From: Acaryochloris sp. CRU_2_0 | Lineage (GTDB): Bacteria > Cyanobacteriota > Cyanobacteriia > Thermosynechococcales > Thermosynechococcaceae | Length of the DNA: 39,658 bases | NCBI GenBank assembly: GCA_012034865.1 | Contig: JAAUOM010000030.1 | Coordinates: 1-39,658 of the forward strand | Reading direction: 5' to 3' | Part shown: piece by piece, positions 27,028 through 33,372 of the stretch | Layout of the letters: each line of letters begins with the position of its first letter | Position numbering within the stretch: position 1 is the stretch's first letter | The notes under the pieces: model-generated | What the model was told of the DNA's origin: nothing | The model's input: only the letters and a program-made list of their open reading frames with translations | The model's database searches: none | Program-made: the position numbers and the translations under genes

Positions 27028-27438
27028 TCAATCAATCTCAGCCTGTTGCTGGATGTATTGTTTTAGCACCGAAATGGGTGCTCCCCCACAGGAAATAATG
27101 CAGTACGAACGACTCCAAAACACAGGCTTGCGGTAAATCTTGTTCAAGTGTTCTGCAAACTCTTTGCGAATGAGACGACTAGATACCGTCTTCAGGTTAT
27201 TGACGAGCTTGGATGGCTGAACCTTTGGATTCACCGACATGAGTAAGTGAACATGATCGGCTTCGCCATTAAACTCAATTAACTCTCCCTCCCACTTTTG
27301 CAGGGTCTGTGAAAATATTTCCCTCAGCCTATCTAGCATGGGTTGGGTAATGCACTTGCGGCGATATTTTGTGCAGGCGACCAAGTGAAAGTGGATGTTG
27401 TAAGAGCAGTGATAAAGGGTACTTAGCTGCTGAACCAT
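27028..27438 (-). CDS. tnpA: IS200/IS605-family Y1 transposase TnpA
   Basis: A 136-residue HUH single-strand transposase. The HUH motif is His62-Val-His64 (EADHVHLLMSV) and the catalytic tyrosine is probably Tyr128 (LKQYIQQQ). The start LYHCSYNIHFHLVACTKYRR and the KPVFWSRSYCIISCGG block are standard. Full length with no defects seen. It diverges from tnpB, with starts 29 bases apart, the arrangement of IS605 itself. Confidence 0.95.
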   Translation of the reverse strand: MVQQLSTLYHCSYNIHFHLVACTKYRRKCITQPMLDRLREIFSQTLQKWEGELIEFNGEADHVHLLMSVNPKVQPSKLVNNLKTVSSRLIRKEFAEHLNKIYRKPVFWSRSYCIISCGGAPISVLKQYIQQQAEID

Positions 27439-27467
27439 GACGAGCGACTAAAGGTTATAATGACTCT

Positions 27468-28724
27468 ATGATAACTTTGACGTATGAGTACAAGCTAAAC
27501 CTGACTAAGCAGCAAGCCGAACAAATCAACCACGATTTAGAAGTGTGCCGCAAGGTCTGGAACTACGCGCTCAGAGAACGCAAAGACTGGATTGCTTCTC
27601 GCAAATGTCCGGTCAATGCCTGCTCTGTGCGTGGCGAGTACATCATTGCGGCAGATGAACCCTATCCCAGCTTCAAGTTTCAATGCCAGCGGCTAACGGC
27701 ATCCAAAAAGGTTAATCCTGAATTGGCATCGGTCAACGCCCAGGCATTACAGCAAGTTTTACGGCGTTTAGATCAGGCGTTTGAGCGGCGTCGGGATCTC
27801 GGTGCTGGCTTCCCTCGGTTTAAGAAAGTGGGTCGGATGCGGTCATACGTTTTCCCTCAACTGGGTAAGACTCCGTTGGGACAGGGACGAGTGAAGCTGC
27901 CCAGTCTTGGCTGGGTTGCGATTCGTCAGTCTCGTCCCTATCCAGAGGGCTTCGTCGTCAAGCAAGCCAGGGTTGTTAAACGGGCATCAGGCTATTACCT
28001 GATGCTGTCGTTTCAGGCTGATATTGCCATCCCAGAGCCGCCATTGGTGGGTCATGTTGTTGGGGTGGATGTTGGGCTAGAATATTTCCTCTGCACTTCG
28101 GATGGCCTTCAGGTTGAGAGGCCCAAGTTTTTTGTGGAACTGCAATGCAAGCTGAAATCGCTGCAACGCAGGTTAAAACGTAAACAACTTGGGTCTGCCA
28201 ATTGGAAGAAAGCTCAAGCGAAGGTGGCGAGATTGCATGAACAAGTTGCCAATAGCCGCAAAGATTTTCACTTCAAGCAGGCTCACAAGCTTTGTGATGT
28301 CGCTGATGTGATTGTTGTTGAAGACTTGAACCTGATTGGCTTAAGTCGTGGGATGTTGGGTAAGCACATGCTCGATGCTGGTCACGGTCAGTTTCTCAAC
28401 TCAGTGTTGCCTTGGGTCGCCTTCAAGCGAGGAAAGGCAACCGTGAAGGAAGATGCACGAGCAAGTAGTCAACAGTGCCCTGCTTGTGGCGCTAAGACTA
28501 AAAAAAGTCTCTCAGACCGCTGGCATCGTTGCTCCTGTGGTTGTGACCTGCCCCGTGATGTCGCTAGTGGCTTAGTGCTGCGAAATAGATTTCAAAAGCG
28601 CTGTGGGGCGCACAGTGCTGAAAATGCCCCTGGAGAGGTTCTGGCGGGGGTGTCCTTTGGGGCATCTAGTCAAGACTCTGTGAACGGGGAATCTCCTGCT
28701 ATACGCGCAGCGTTAGCGGGATGA
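27468..28724 (+). CDS. tnpB: TnpB, RNA-guided nuclease of IS605
   Basis: A 418-residue TnpB, ancestor type of Cas12. The RuvC-like triad is complete: Asp201 (VVGVDVGLEYF), Glu285 (VIVVEDLNLIGLSRG) and Asp364 (CDLPRDVASG). The zinc ribbon has Cys337/Cys340 (CPACG) and CSCGC near 355-359. The N-terminal helix-turn-helix region (YEYKLNLTKQQAEQINHDLE; WNYALRERK) is also there. The 3' end of the gene overlaps the right hairpin, where the guide RNA of such systems is normally made. By analogy with ISDra2 the guide would be the flank just after 28731 and the target motif would end in TGAC. The coding sequence seems functional. Confidence 0.95.
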   Translation: MITLTYEYKLNLTKQQAEQINHDLEVCRKVWNYALRERKDWIASRKCPVNACSVRGEYIIAADEPYPSFKFQCQRLTASKKVNPELASVNAQALQQVLRRLDQAFERRRDLGAGFPRFKKVGRMRSYVFPQLGKTPLGQGRVKLPSLGWVAIRQSRPYPEGFVVKQARVVKRASGYYLMLSFQADIAIPEPPLVGHVVGVDVGLEYFLCTSDGLQVERPKFFVELQCKLKSLQRRLKRKQLGSANWKKAQAKVARLHEQVANSRKDFHFKQAHKLCDVADVIVVEDLNLIGLSRGMLGKHMLDAGHGQFLNSVLPWVAFKRGKATVKEDARASSQQCPACGAKTKKSLSDRWHRCSCGCDLPRDVASGLVLRNRFQKRCGAHSAENAPGEVLAGVSFGASSQDSVNGESPAIRAALAG

Positions 28725-29485
28725 GCGTCAATCATTTCTTGAACACTTGCTTGTGCTGCATTTACAAAGGATAGATACTCATTAAAGATTTCTTGGTTAT
28801 ACTTGGTTGCAATTGAATAAGCTTCGCCCACTGGCACTTCAAACCACTCTGTCCCAGGCGAAGTCTCTTCAAAGGTATTTGCATCTTTAAGCCAGTATCC
28901 CAAGCTTTTCAGTTTCTGGTGAACTTTAGTTTCAAGTCCCTCGTCACCACCAATAGTCAAAACTTTGGGAGAATACATTACAAACAGTAGGATTGGCCTC
29001 TGAGAGTGTCCTACTCCAATCTTTGGACCCAGACATTGCTCTAAAATTCTCTCCTGGAAATCATCTCTACCCGTAAGACCAATTTTGACTTCAGGCAAAA
29101 AGTTATGAGTTTTCCACTGGCGATACCACCACCACATCCCTTCTTCATGAATATCTTGAAAGTGTCCTGCTACCAAGTTTGCTTCATAGCTATAGCAGTA
29201 TAAAAAACCAGAAGTGCCTTTCTCTTTTAAACCACTGTCGTATAGACGGTATTTTAATTCAGCTACAGTATTCCTATCAATCACCAGCACTCTTCTATGC
29301 TTATGAGCGAAGTCGCCAATATCCAGAGGAAGAACTGCTGTTAGAGCCTTGAGGCTGATCCTCATGAATTCTGGCATTTGTTCAAGAGGACGATGCAGGA
29401 TATCAGGATCGGCCTCGGGGATAGATAAGTTACTCTCATTGTATAAAGCAGGAAGGGGAAGATTTTTGAACCGTTTCTTAGGCAT
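28670..29485 (-). CDS. GIY-YIG-type (T5orf172-like) nuclease-domain protein with IS-derived C-terminus
   Basis: A 271-residue protein. The middle and C-terminal part shows the T5orf172/MUG113 variant of GIY-YIG: LPEVKIGLTGRDDFQERILE (KIGxT + R), then GGDEGLETKVHQKLKSLGYW (E..vH..L) and SPGTEWFEVPVGEA (EWF). The N-terminal third (IPEADPDILHRPLEQMPEFM ... KHRRVLVIDRNTVAELKYRL) is not recognised. The family is common in phage and mobile genes, but the role here is unknown. The last 20 residues or so (IDAHPANAARIAGDSPFTES) are encoded by the right end of the IS605 element, which overlaps tnpB. Before insertion the protein probably ended EMSH. The core domain is untouched, so activity may persist. 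Confidence 0.65.
   Translation of the reverse strand: MPKKRFKNLPLPALYNESNLSIPEADPDILHRPLEQMPEFMRISLKALTAVLPLDIGDFAHKHRRVLVIDRNTVAELKYRLYDSGLKEKGTSGFLYCYSYEANLVAGHFQDIHEEGMWWWYRQWKTHNFLPEVKIGLTGRDDFQERILEQCLGPKIGVGHSQRPILLFVMYSPKVLTIGGDEGLETKVHQKLKSLGYWLKDANTFEETSPGTEWFEVPVGEAYSIATKYNQEIFNEYLSFVNAAQASVQEMIDAHPANAARIAGDSPFTES
28698..28717. repeat. right-end hairpin of the IS605 element
   Basis: GCTATACGC (28698-28706) pairs with GCGTTAGC (28710-28717) around GCA, giving eight pairs with one bulged T. It lies 14 bases inside the right boundary and overlaps the last codons of tnpB. It is the expected TnpA-recognised structure and likely the scaffold end of the guide RNA. Confidence 0.7.
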
Positions 29486-29725
29486 TTCTAATCGTGAACT
29501 GACGAAACTTAGTGTCTAAGATCATTCTTCCCAGTTCTACCCATGAATACCGCTCGGATATCTTTACATATGAGGTCGTATTCTCCTGACAGAATAAAAA
29601 CTACGGTCGCTCTGAATATAAGAATTTTTGTTACTGACCAGGCTTAAACCATAAGTTTGCCGCCTTGTAATCATGCAGGGTCAACCCTTAGCCCCTCAAC
29701 CTAACAAATTTGTTATATTAAGCAT

Positions 29726-30034
29726 ATGGCTTGGAGCATCCATTACTTTCCTGAAGCACTTGAAGATGAAGTGTTAGCCTTACCCCCTGGTCTACTGGCA
29801 AGGTATTTGCGACTCACTGACCTCATGCTGGAGTTTGGGCCTCACTTGGGGATGCCTCACACTCGCTCCATGGGAGATCGACTCTTTGAGTTGAGGCTCA
29901 AAAGTAAAGAGGGCATCGCTAGGGTCTTCTTCTGTACGTTGGCGGGGGAACGAATCGTGATGCTGCATAGCTTTGTTAAAAAAACCCAAAAGACGCCCCC
30001 TCGTCAACTGGCGATGACCTCCGGTCGGTCGTAG
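29726..30034 (+). CDS. HigB/RelE-type toxin (phage-derived Gp49-like), C-terminus altered by a 24-bp repeat
   Basis: A 102-residue RelE-superfamily protein of the HigB-2/Gp49 group, ribosome-dependent mRNA nucleases. Conserved blocks are YLRLTDLMLEFGPHLGMPHT, LFELRLKSKEGIARVFFCTL and LHSFVKKTQKTPPRQLA. The usual helix after PPRQLA is missing because of a TAG at 30032. Removing bases 30016-30039 restores LAIARRRLQEVLDHDS with a TGA at 30080-30082, overlapping the antitoxin start by 11 bases, as expected in such operons. The inserted 24 bp keep the frame but bring the stop. The catalytic core is before the break, so toxicity could be kept or reduced. Confidence 0.85.
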   Translation: MAWSIHYFPEALEDEVLALPPGLLARYLRLTDLMLEFGPHLGMPHTRSMGDRLFELRLKSKEGIARVFFCTLAGERIVMLHSFVKKTQKTPPRQLAMTSGRS

Positions 30035-30039
30035 ACCAT
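30016..30039. repeat. 24-bp small dispersed repeat, copy 1, within a HIP1 site
   Basis: Begins GACCTCCGGTCGG and ends GTAGACCAT. It is flanked by GGCGAT on the left and CGCG on the right, so without it the sequence would be GGCGATCGCG, containing a perfect HIP1 octamer. It matches 38876-38899 at 20 of 24 positions. The ends are partly self-complementary (GCGATG ... CATCGC). Confidence 0.7.
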
Positions 30040-30071
30040 CGCGCGGCGTCGGCTCCAAGAGGTACTAGACC

Positions 30072-30362
30072 ATGACTCATGAACAATTAAAAGCTAAAGC
30101 CCTTCAACAGCAAGCAGTGGCTGATGCGTATGACCAATTAGAAGACGAGTTTAGTCTCTTGCGACAGATGCTGGCTGCTCGACACAGGGCAGGGCTAACT
30201 CAAGATGATATTGCTCAAAAGATGGGGACAAAGGCCACTGCTGTAACCCGACTGGAATCGTCTCTCAGTAGTGGTAAACATTCCCCCTCTCTATCCACAT
30301 TGAGAAAATATGCTAAGGCGGTAGGCTGTCGCTTAGAAGTCAGACTGATTCAGGATCAATAG
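30072..30362 (+). CDS. HigA-type antitoxin, XRE-family helix-turn-helix
   Basis: A 96-residue partner of the upstream toxin. Residues about 35-85 are a Cro/CI-type HTH: MLAARHRAGLTQDDIAQKMG, TKATAVTRLESSLS, then SPSLSTLRKYAKAVGCRLEV. The N-terminal 30 residues are probably the toxin-binding helix. It usually neutralises the toxin and represses the operon. The start ATGACTCATGA overlaps the restored stop of the toxin, implying former translational coupling. The repeat insertion now ends toxin translation 38 bases earlier, which may change the antitoxin to toxin ratio. Confidence 0.9.
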   Translation: MTHEQLKAKALQQQAVADAYDQLEDEFSLLRQMLAARHRAGLTQDDIAQKMGTKATAVTRLESSLSSGKHSPSLSTLRKYAKAVGCRLEVRLIQDQ

Positions 30363-30524
30363 CACTGATACAGTGAGGACTGGGAGTCGTTAGATTGTGT
30401 GTTCATTCGGGCGCTGTTCTCTTCCCTCGCTTTGCATTGGTCAGAGAACGCACTCTCGCTTACGCGCCTCTCATCCCGACGCTCACCTGGGTACAGCTAG
30501 AGCGCGGAGCTTCCCGTCTTTGAG

Positions 30525-32210
30525 CTAACCATTTTGCAGACGAGCCAACAAAGGGGCGGCACCCAGTAAGGTTTGGGTATAGGGATGCTGAGGGTTGGTG
30601 AAAATCTCTTGTGTGGGACCAATTTCCACAATTTTGCCCTGGTTCATGACGGCAATGCGATCGCAAAAGAACCGGGCTACCCACAGATCATGGGTAATAA
30701 ACAGGTACGTGAGGTGGAAATCATCCTTCAGCGATTGCATCAACTCCAAGACCTGGGTCTGAATGCTGGCATCCAGCATACTCACAGGTTCATCGCAGAT
30801 CACCAATTTGGGTTGGGTAATCAAGGCACGGGCAATGGCAACGCGCTGTTGTTGGCCACCCGAAATATCACTGGGGAAACGCTGAGCATACTCCGTCGTT
30901 GGCGTCAGGCCCACTCGCTCCAGCATGGTGTGCATCTGCTTTTCGGCTTCTGCTGGGGTGGCGAGTTCATGAATGAGGAGGGGTTCAGCCACACTCTGGC
31001 CAATCTTCATGCGCGGATTTAGACAAGCCCGTGGATCTTGAAAGATCATTTGAATTTGACGACGACACTGTCGCAGTGGTCGTCCTGCTAGTTCTGTCAG
31101 ATCAAGATTGTCAAACTGCACGGTTCCCGCTGTGGGGCGCACCAGTTGTAGAATCGTCCGCGATAGGGTGCTCTTGCCACAGCCCGATTCGCCCACTAGT
31201 CCCAGAGTTTCACCGGTGTAAAGGTTCAAGGTAATGCCATCCACGGCTTTAATCACCTTGGCTTCCTGGGAGAGCAAACGGGAAACAAAATTGGTGTCTA
31301 GGGTGTAGTGTTGTTGCACATTTTGTAAACGCAACAAGACGCCATCTTCTGTTGCTGGATCGGGTGCTGCTGGCGGTGCTTCCGCTGCATTGGTTTGTAA
31401 ATGTAAGGCCGCTTGCAGCAAAGACTGGGTATAGGGATGTTGGGGATGGCTGAGAATGTCTTGGGCAGGACCCAGTTCCACCATTTCCCCCTGGTACATG
31501 ACAGCGACGCGATCGCAATATTCACTCACCAAGGCCAAATCATGGGAAATCAGCAACAGCCCCATCCGTCGCTGCTCACAGAGTCGCGTCATCTCTTTAA
31601 GGATTTGGGCGGCAACAGTGACATCCAAGCTGGTGGTGGGTTCGTCGGCAATCAGCATTTTCGGATCCAGGAGTAGGGCGAGGGCGATCGCCACCCGTTG
31701 CCGCATTCCACCACTAAATTCATGGGGATATTGGGTCCATCGTTCCACCGGAATATTGACAGCCCTGAGCATCTCCAACACTTTGGCCTGGGCTGCTGCC
31801 GCCGACAGCTCTGGACGATGAACCTTTAAGGTTTCTAGACAATGCTTTTTCACCGTCAGTAACGGATTTAAGCGAGTCATGGGATCTTGAAACACTAGGG
31901 CAATTTCTTCGCCACGAAAGCGCTGTAAGTCTTTTCCCGTCAAAGACAAAACCGATGTGCCAGCAAAGTTAATTTGGCCTTCTAAGCGGGCTCCTGGCGG
32001 CAATAAACGCATCAATCCCCGGCCAATAGTGGATTTCCCACAACCTGACTCACCCACTAGACCCAGCCGCTCTCCTGCTCCCAATTGAAATGAAACCTGA
32101 TTCACAGCCCACTGGCTGGTTGCCGACTGGCTCCGCTGTTGGCCGTAGGCAATTTTGAGCTGGTCAACTTGCAGCAATTTAGCGTCAGAGACTTCTGGGG
32201 TTGGGCTCAT
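30525..32210 (-). CDS. ABC transporter ATP-binding protein with two fused ATPase domains (peptide/nickel importer type)
   Basis: A 561-residue protein with two full nucleotide-binding domains, like DppD-DppF fused (GsiA/YejF-type). Domain 1: LGLVGESGCGKSTIGRGLMR (Walker A), FSGGMRQRVAIALAL (signature), MLIADEPTTSLDV (Walker B), LLISHDLALV. Domain 2: LVGESGCGKSTLSRTILQLV, ISGGQQQRVAIARAL, LVICDEPVSMLDASIQ, LFITHDLWVA. Each domain ends with an oligopeptide-type tail (HPQHPYTQSLLQAA; NPQHPYTQTLLGAA). It would drive uptake of oligopeptides or a related solute. No permease or binding-protein gene is adjacent, so the partners are elsewhere. Confidence 0.93.
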   Translation of the reverse strand: MSPTPEVSDAKLLQVDQLKIAYGQQRSQSATSQWAVNQVSFQLGAGERLGLVGESGCGKSTIGRGLMRLLPPGARLEGQINFAGTSVLSLTGKDLQRFRGEEIALVFQDPMTRLNPLLTVKKHCLETLKVHRPELSAAAAQAKVLEMLRAVNIPVERWTQYPHEFSGGMRQRVAIALALLLDPKMLIADEPTTSLDVTVAAQILKEMTRLCEQRRMGLLLISHDLALVSEYCDRVAVMYQGEMVELGPAQDILSHPQHPYTQSLLQAALHLQTNAAEAPPAAPDPATEDGVLLRLQNVQQHYTLDTNFVSRLLSQEAKVIKAVDGITLNLYTGETLGLVGESGCGKSTLSRTILQLVRPTAGTVQFDNLDLTELAGRPLRQCRRQIQMIFQDPRACLNPRMKIGQSVAEPLLIHELATPAEAEKQMHTMLERVGLTPTTEYAQRFPSDISGGQQQRVAIARALITQPKLVICDEPVSMLDASIQTQVLELMQSLKDDFHLTYLFITHDLWVARFFCDRIAVMNQGKIVEIGPTQEIFTNPQHPYTQTLLGAAPLLARLQNG

Positions 32211-32296
32211 AGCCTCAAAGAGATAAGGTTAACGTCAAGGGCAATCACTTAGTAAGTGGTTCAAATCACCAGTCTATAGCGACCCCTTACCAGGCA

Positions 32297-32420
32297 GAGC
32301 GAACGCATCTTAATTTTAGGAATGCTGACTGAGCAAGATTTTTAGACACTAAGCATTGAAAAGTATGAATTTCCAAAATGCTTACCAAATAAGGCTTTCA
32401 GAATTTAGATGCGTTTGCCC
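32297..32420. repeat. MITE-like hairpin element B
   Basis: Bounded by GAGCGAACGCATCTTAATTT (32297-32316) and, read on the minus strand from 32420, GGGCAAACGCATCTAAATTC. The ends match at about 15 of 20 positions. The interior has a further stem (TAAGCATT ... AATGCTTA) and no reading frame. The ends share the GCATCT-AAATT core with element A at 8092-8214. It occupies most of the 326-bp space between the ABC gene and the YbjN-like gene, and the rest of that gap shows nothing. Confidence 0.55.
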
Positions 32421-32536
32421 TAGTTGTCAGTGTCATTCAGAAATCTCAATACTGCACTGTTAATCATCAAATAGTAGAATATCGGCACTTAAAATAAAAC
32501 CCTGATCTTGATATTGACATAGCTGCTGGAAATACC

Positions 32537-32983
32537 CTAGGGTGTTCGATCCAGCGCCCGTTCACCCCCCCAGCGCTCAACAATTTGATCGTCGTAGTCA
32601 TCAGCAGCGGCTAACACAGCCGTGACCGAAGCCTCTAGTTCATTTGAGTCACAGGTAGAGCCAACAATTGTATGCTCAAACAGGATGTCACCGACATCAT
32701 TGACAGAAAAGGCTCCAAACCGCATTTCTGCATTTTCTCGTAACAGGAAAGTTTGCAGCTCAGGAGTCATTTTTGCCCCTGAGACCACGGTGGAGCGAAT
32801 ATTGACCACACTATCTTCATCTTCGTGCCAGGGGTAGATGCGCACTTCCACCCAAGCAGAACCCATGAATAGTCCAAATCCGGGTTCATCTAATTGTTCC
32901 CAAGGAATTTGCTCGAATAATTCCTCCATCCAGCCCGCAACTTTGGCGTGGCACTCTTGCTGAGCCTGTGTTTGAAACTCCAT
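32537..32983 (-). CDS. YbjN-like / type III chaperone-fold protein
   Basis: About 148 residues from ATG 32983, preceded by AGGACAGG; longer starts lack a ribosome site. The sequence MEFQTQAQQECHAKVAGWME, GFGLFMGSAWVEVRIYPWHE, DSVVNIRSTVVSGAKMTPEL, LLRENAEMRFGAFSVNDVGD, ILFEHTIVGSTCDSNEL has the alpha-beta pattern of the YbjN/T3SC-like fold common in cyanobacteria. The function is unknown; such proteins are thought to act as small chaperones or regulators. It starts 10 bases after the DUF4342 gene, so they form an operon. Confidence 0.7.
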   Translation of the reverse strand: MEFQTQAQQECHAKVAGWMEELFEQIPWEQLDEPGFGLFMGSAWVEVRIYPWHEDEDSVVNIRSTVVSGAKMTPELQTFLLRENAEMRFGAFSVNDVGDILFEHTIVGSTCDSNELEASVTAVLAAADDYDDQIVERWGGERALDRTP

Positions 32984-32993
32984 TCCTGTCCTT

Positions 32994-33302
32994 TTATTCA
33001 ACTGATTTCTCGACAACAATAGTGAGGCGAGCCGCAAAAATGCCCACTACGCCCAGTACCGTCAGTAACGGTGCTGTAATCGTACCAAAAACCCCACCAA
33101 TTACCCCGACAGTTAAAGGGATTTCCACGAGGGAGCGGCCAGCATCGGTTTTGACAATGATTTTGCGGACATTACCCTGTTGGATTAGTTGCTTGATCTT
33201 GGTAATGACCGTACTGCTACTGAGTTTGAATTCCTCCACGCGAATGGGGCTGCTCGAATTTACGTCGGTATTGATGGGGGTGCGATCGCTGGGTTCACTC
33301 AT
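32994..33302 (-). CDS. DUF4342 family small membrane protein
   Basis: A 102-residue protein. IRVEEFKLSSSTVITKIKQL, IQQGNVRKIIVKTDAGRSLV and EIPLTVGVIGGVFGTITAPL match the DUF4342 pattern, with one hydrophobic segment (LTVGVIGGVFGTITAPLLTV, LGVVGIFAARLTIVVE) close to the C-terminus. In other bacteria this domain follows a UBA-like region. The polar N-terminal 20 residues are probably disordered. ATG 33302 is the start. It is the first gene of a two-gene unit with the YbjN-like gene; the function is unknown. Confidence 0.8.
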   Translation of the reverse strand: MSEPSDRTPINTDVNSSSPIRVEEFKLSSSTVITKIKQLIQQGNVRKIIVKTDAGRSLVEIPLTVGVIGGVFGTITAPLLTVLGVVGIFAARLTIVVEKSVE

Positions 33303-33372
33303 GGGGTTGTTCTCCGAAAAATAGCGCAGTGGATAATTTCTAAATAGGACAGAGCGAGATGAAAAGGGGGTT

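Larger units (their letters stand above)
26907..28731. mobile_element. IS200/IS605-family element, complete
   Basis: About 1.8 kb with divergent tnpA and tnpB and no inverted ends, only subterminal hairpins at each side, as expected for HUH elements moved as single strands. The left boundary is placed after TGAC (26903-26906), and the right boundary at TCAA (28728-28731). Deleting this interval joins the neighbouring GIY-YIG gene to a stop codon after Met-Ser-His, with that stop overlapping the bioF stop, which supports the boundaries. They are inferred from one copy only. All genes and both hairpins look intact, so the element may be mobile. Confidence 0.75.

Noticed and set aside
29792..30058. 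Minus-strand frame of 88 codons over the toxin gene.
   Set aside because: It is the reverse shadow of a well-supported HigB-type gene and has no homology that I can see.
30420..30524. CTCATCCCGACGCTC and nearby G/C-rich palindromic pieces look like an IS605 end.
   Set aside because: Similarity to the ends at 26910 and 28720 covers about 12 bases only, with no second end or transposase; noted as a possible relic, not called.
32250..32275. GTGGTTCAAATCACC resembles a tRNA T-arm.
   Set aside because: No acceptor, D or anticodon arms can be folded from the 75 bases upstream.
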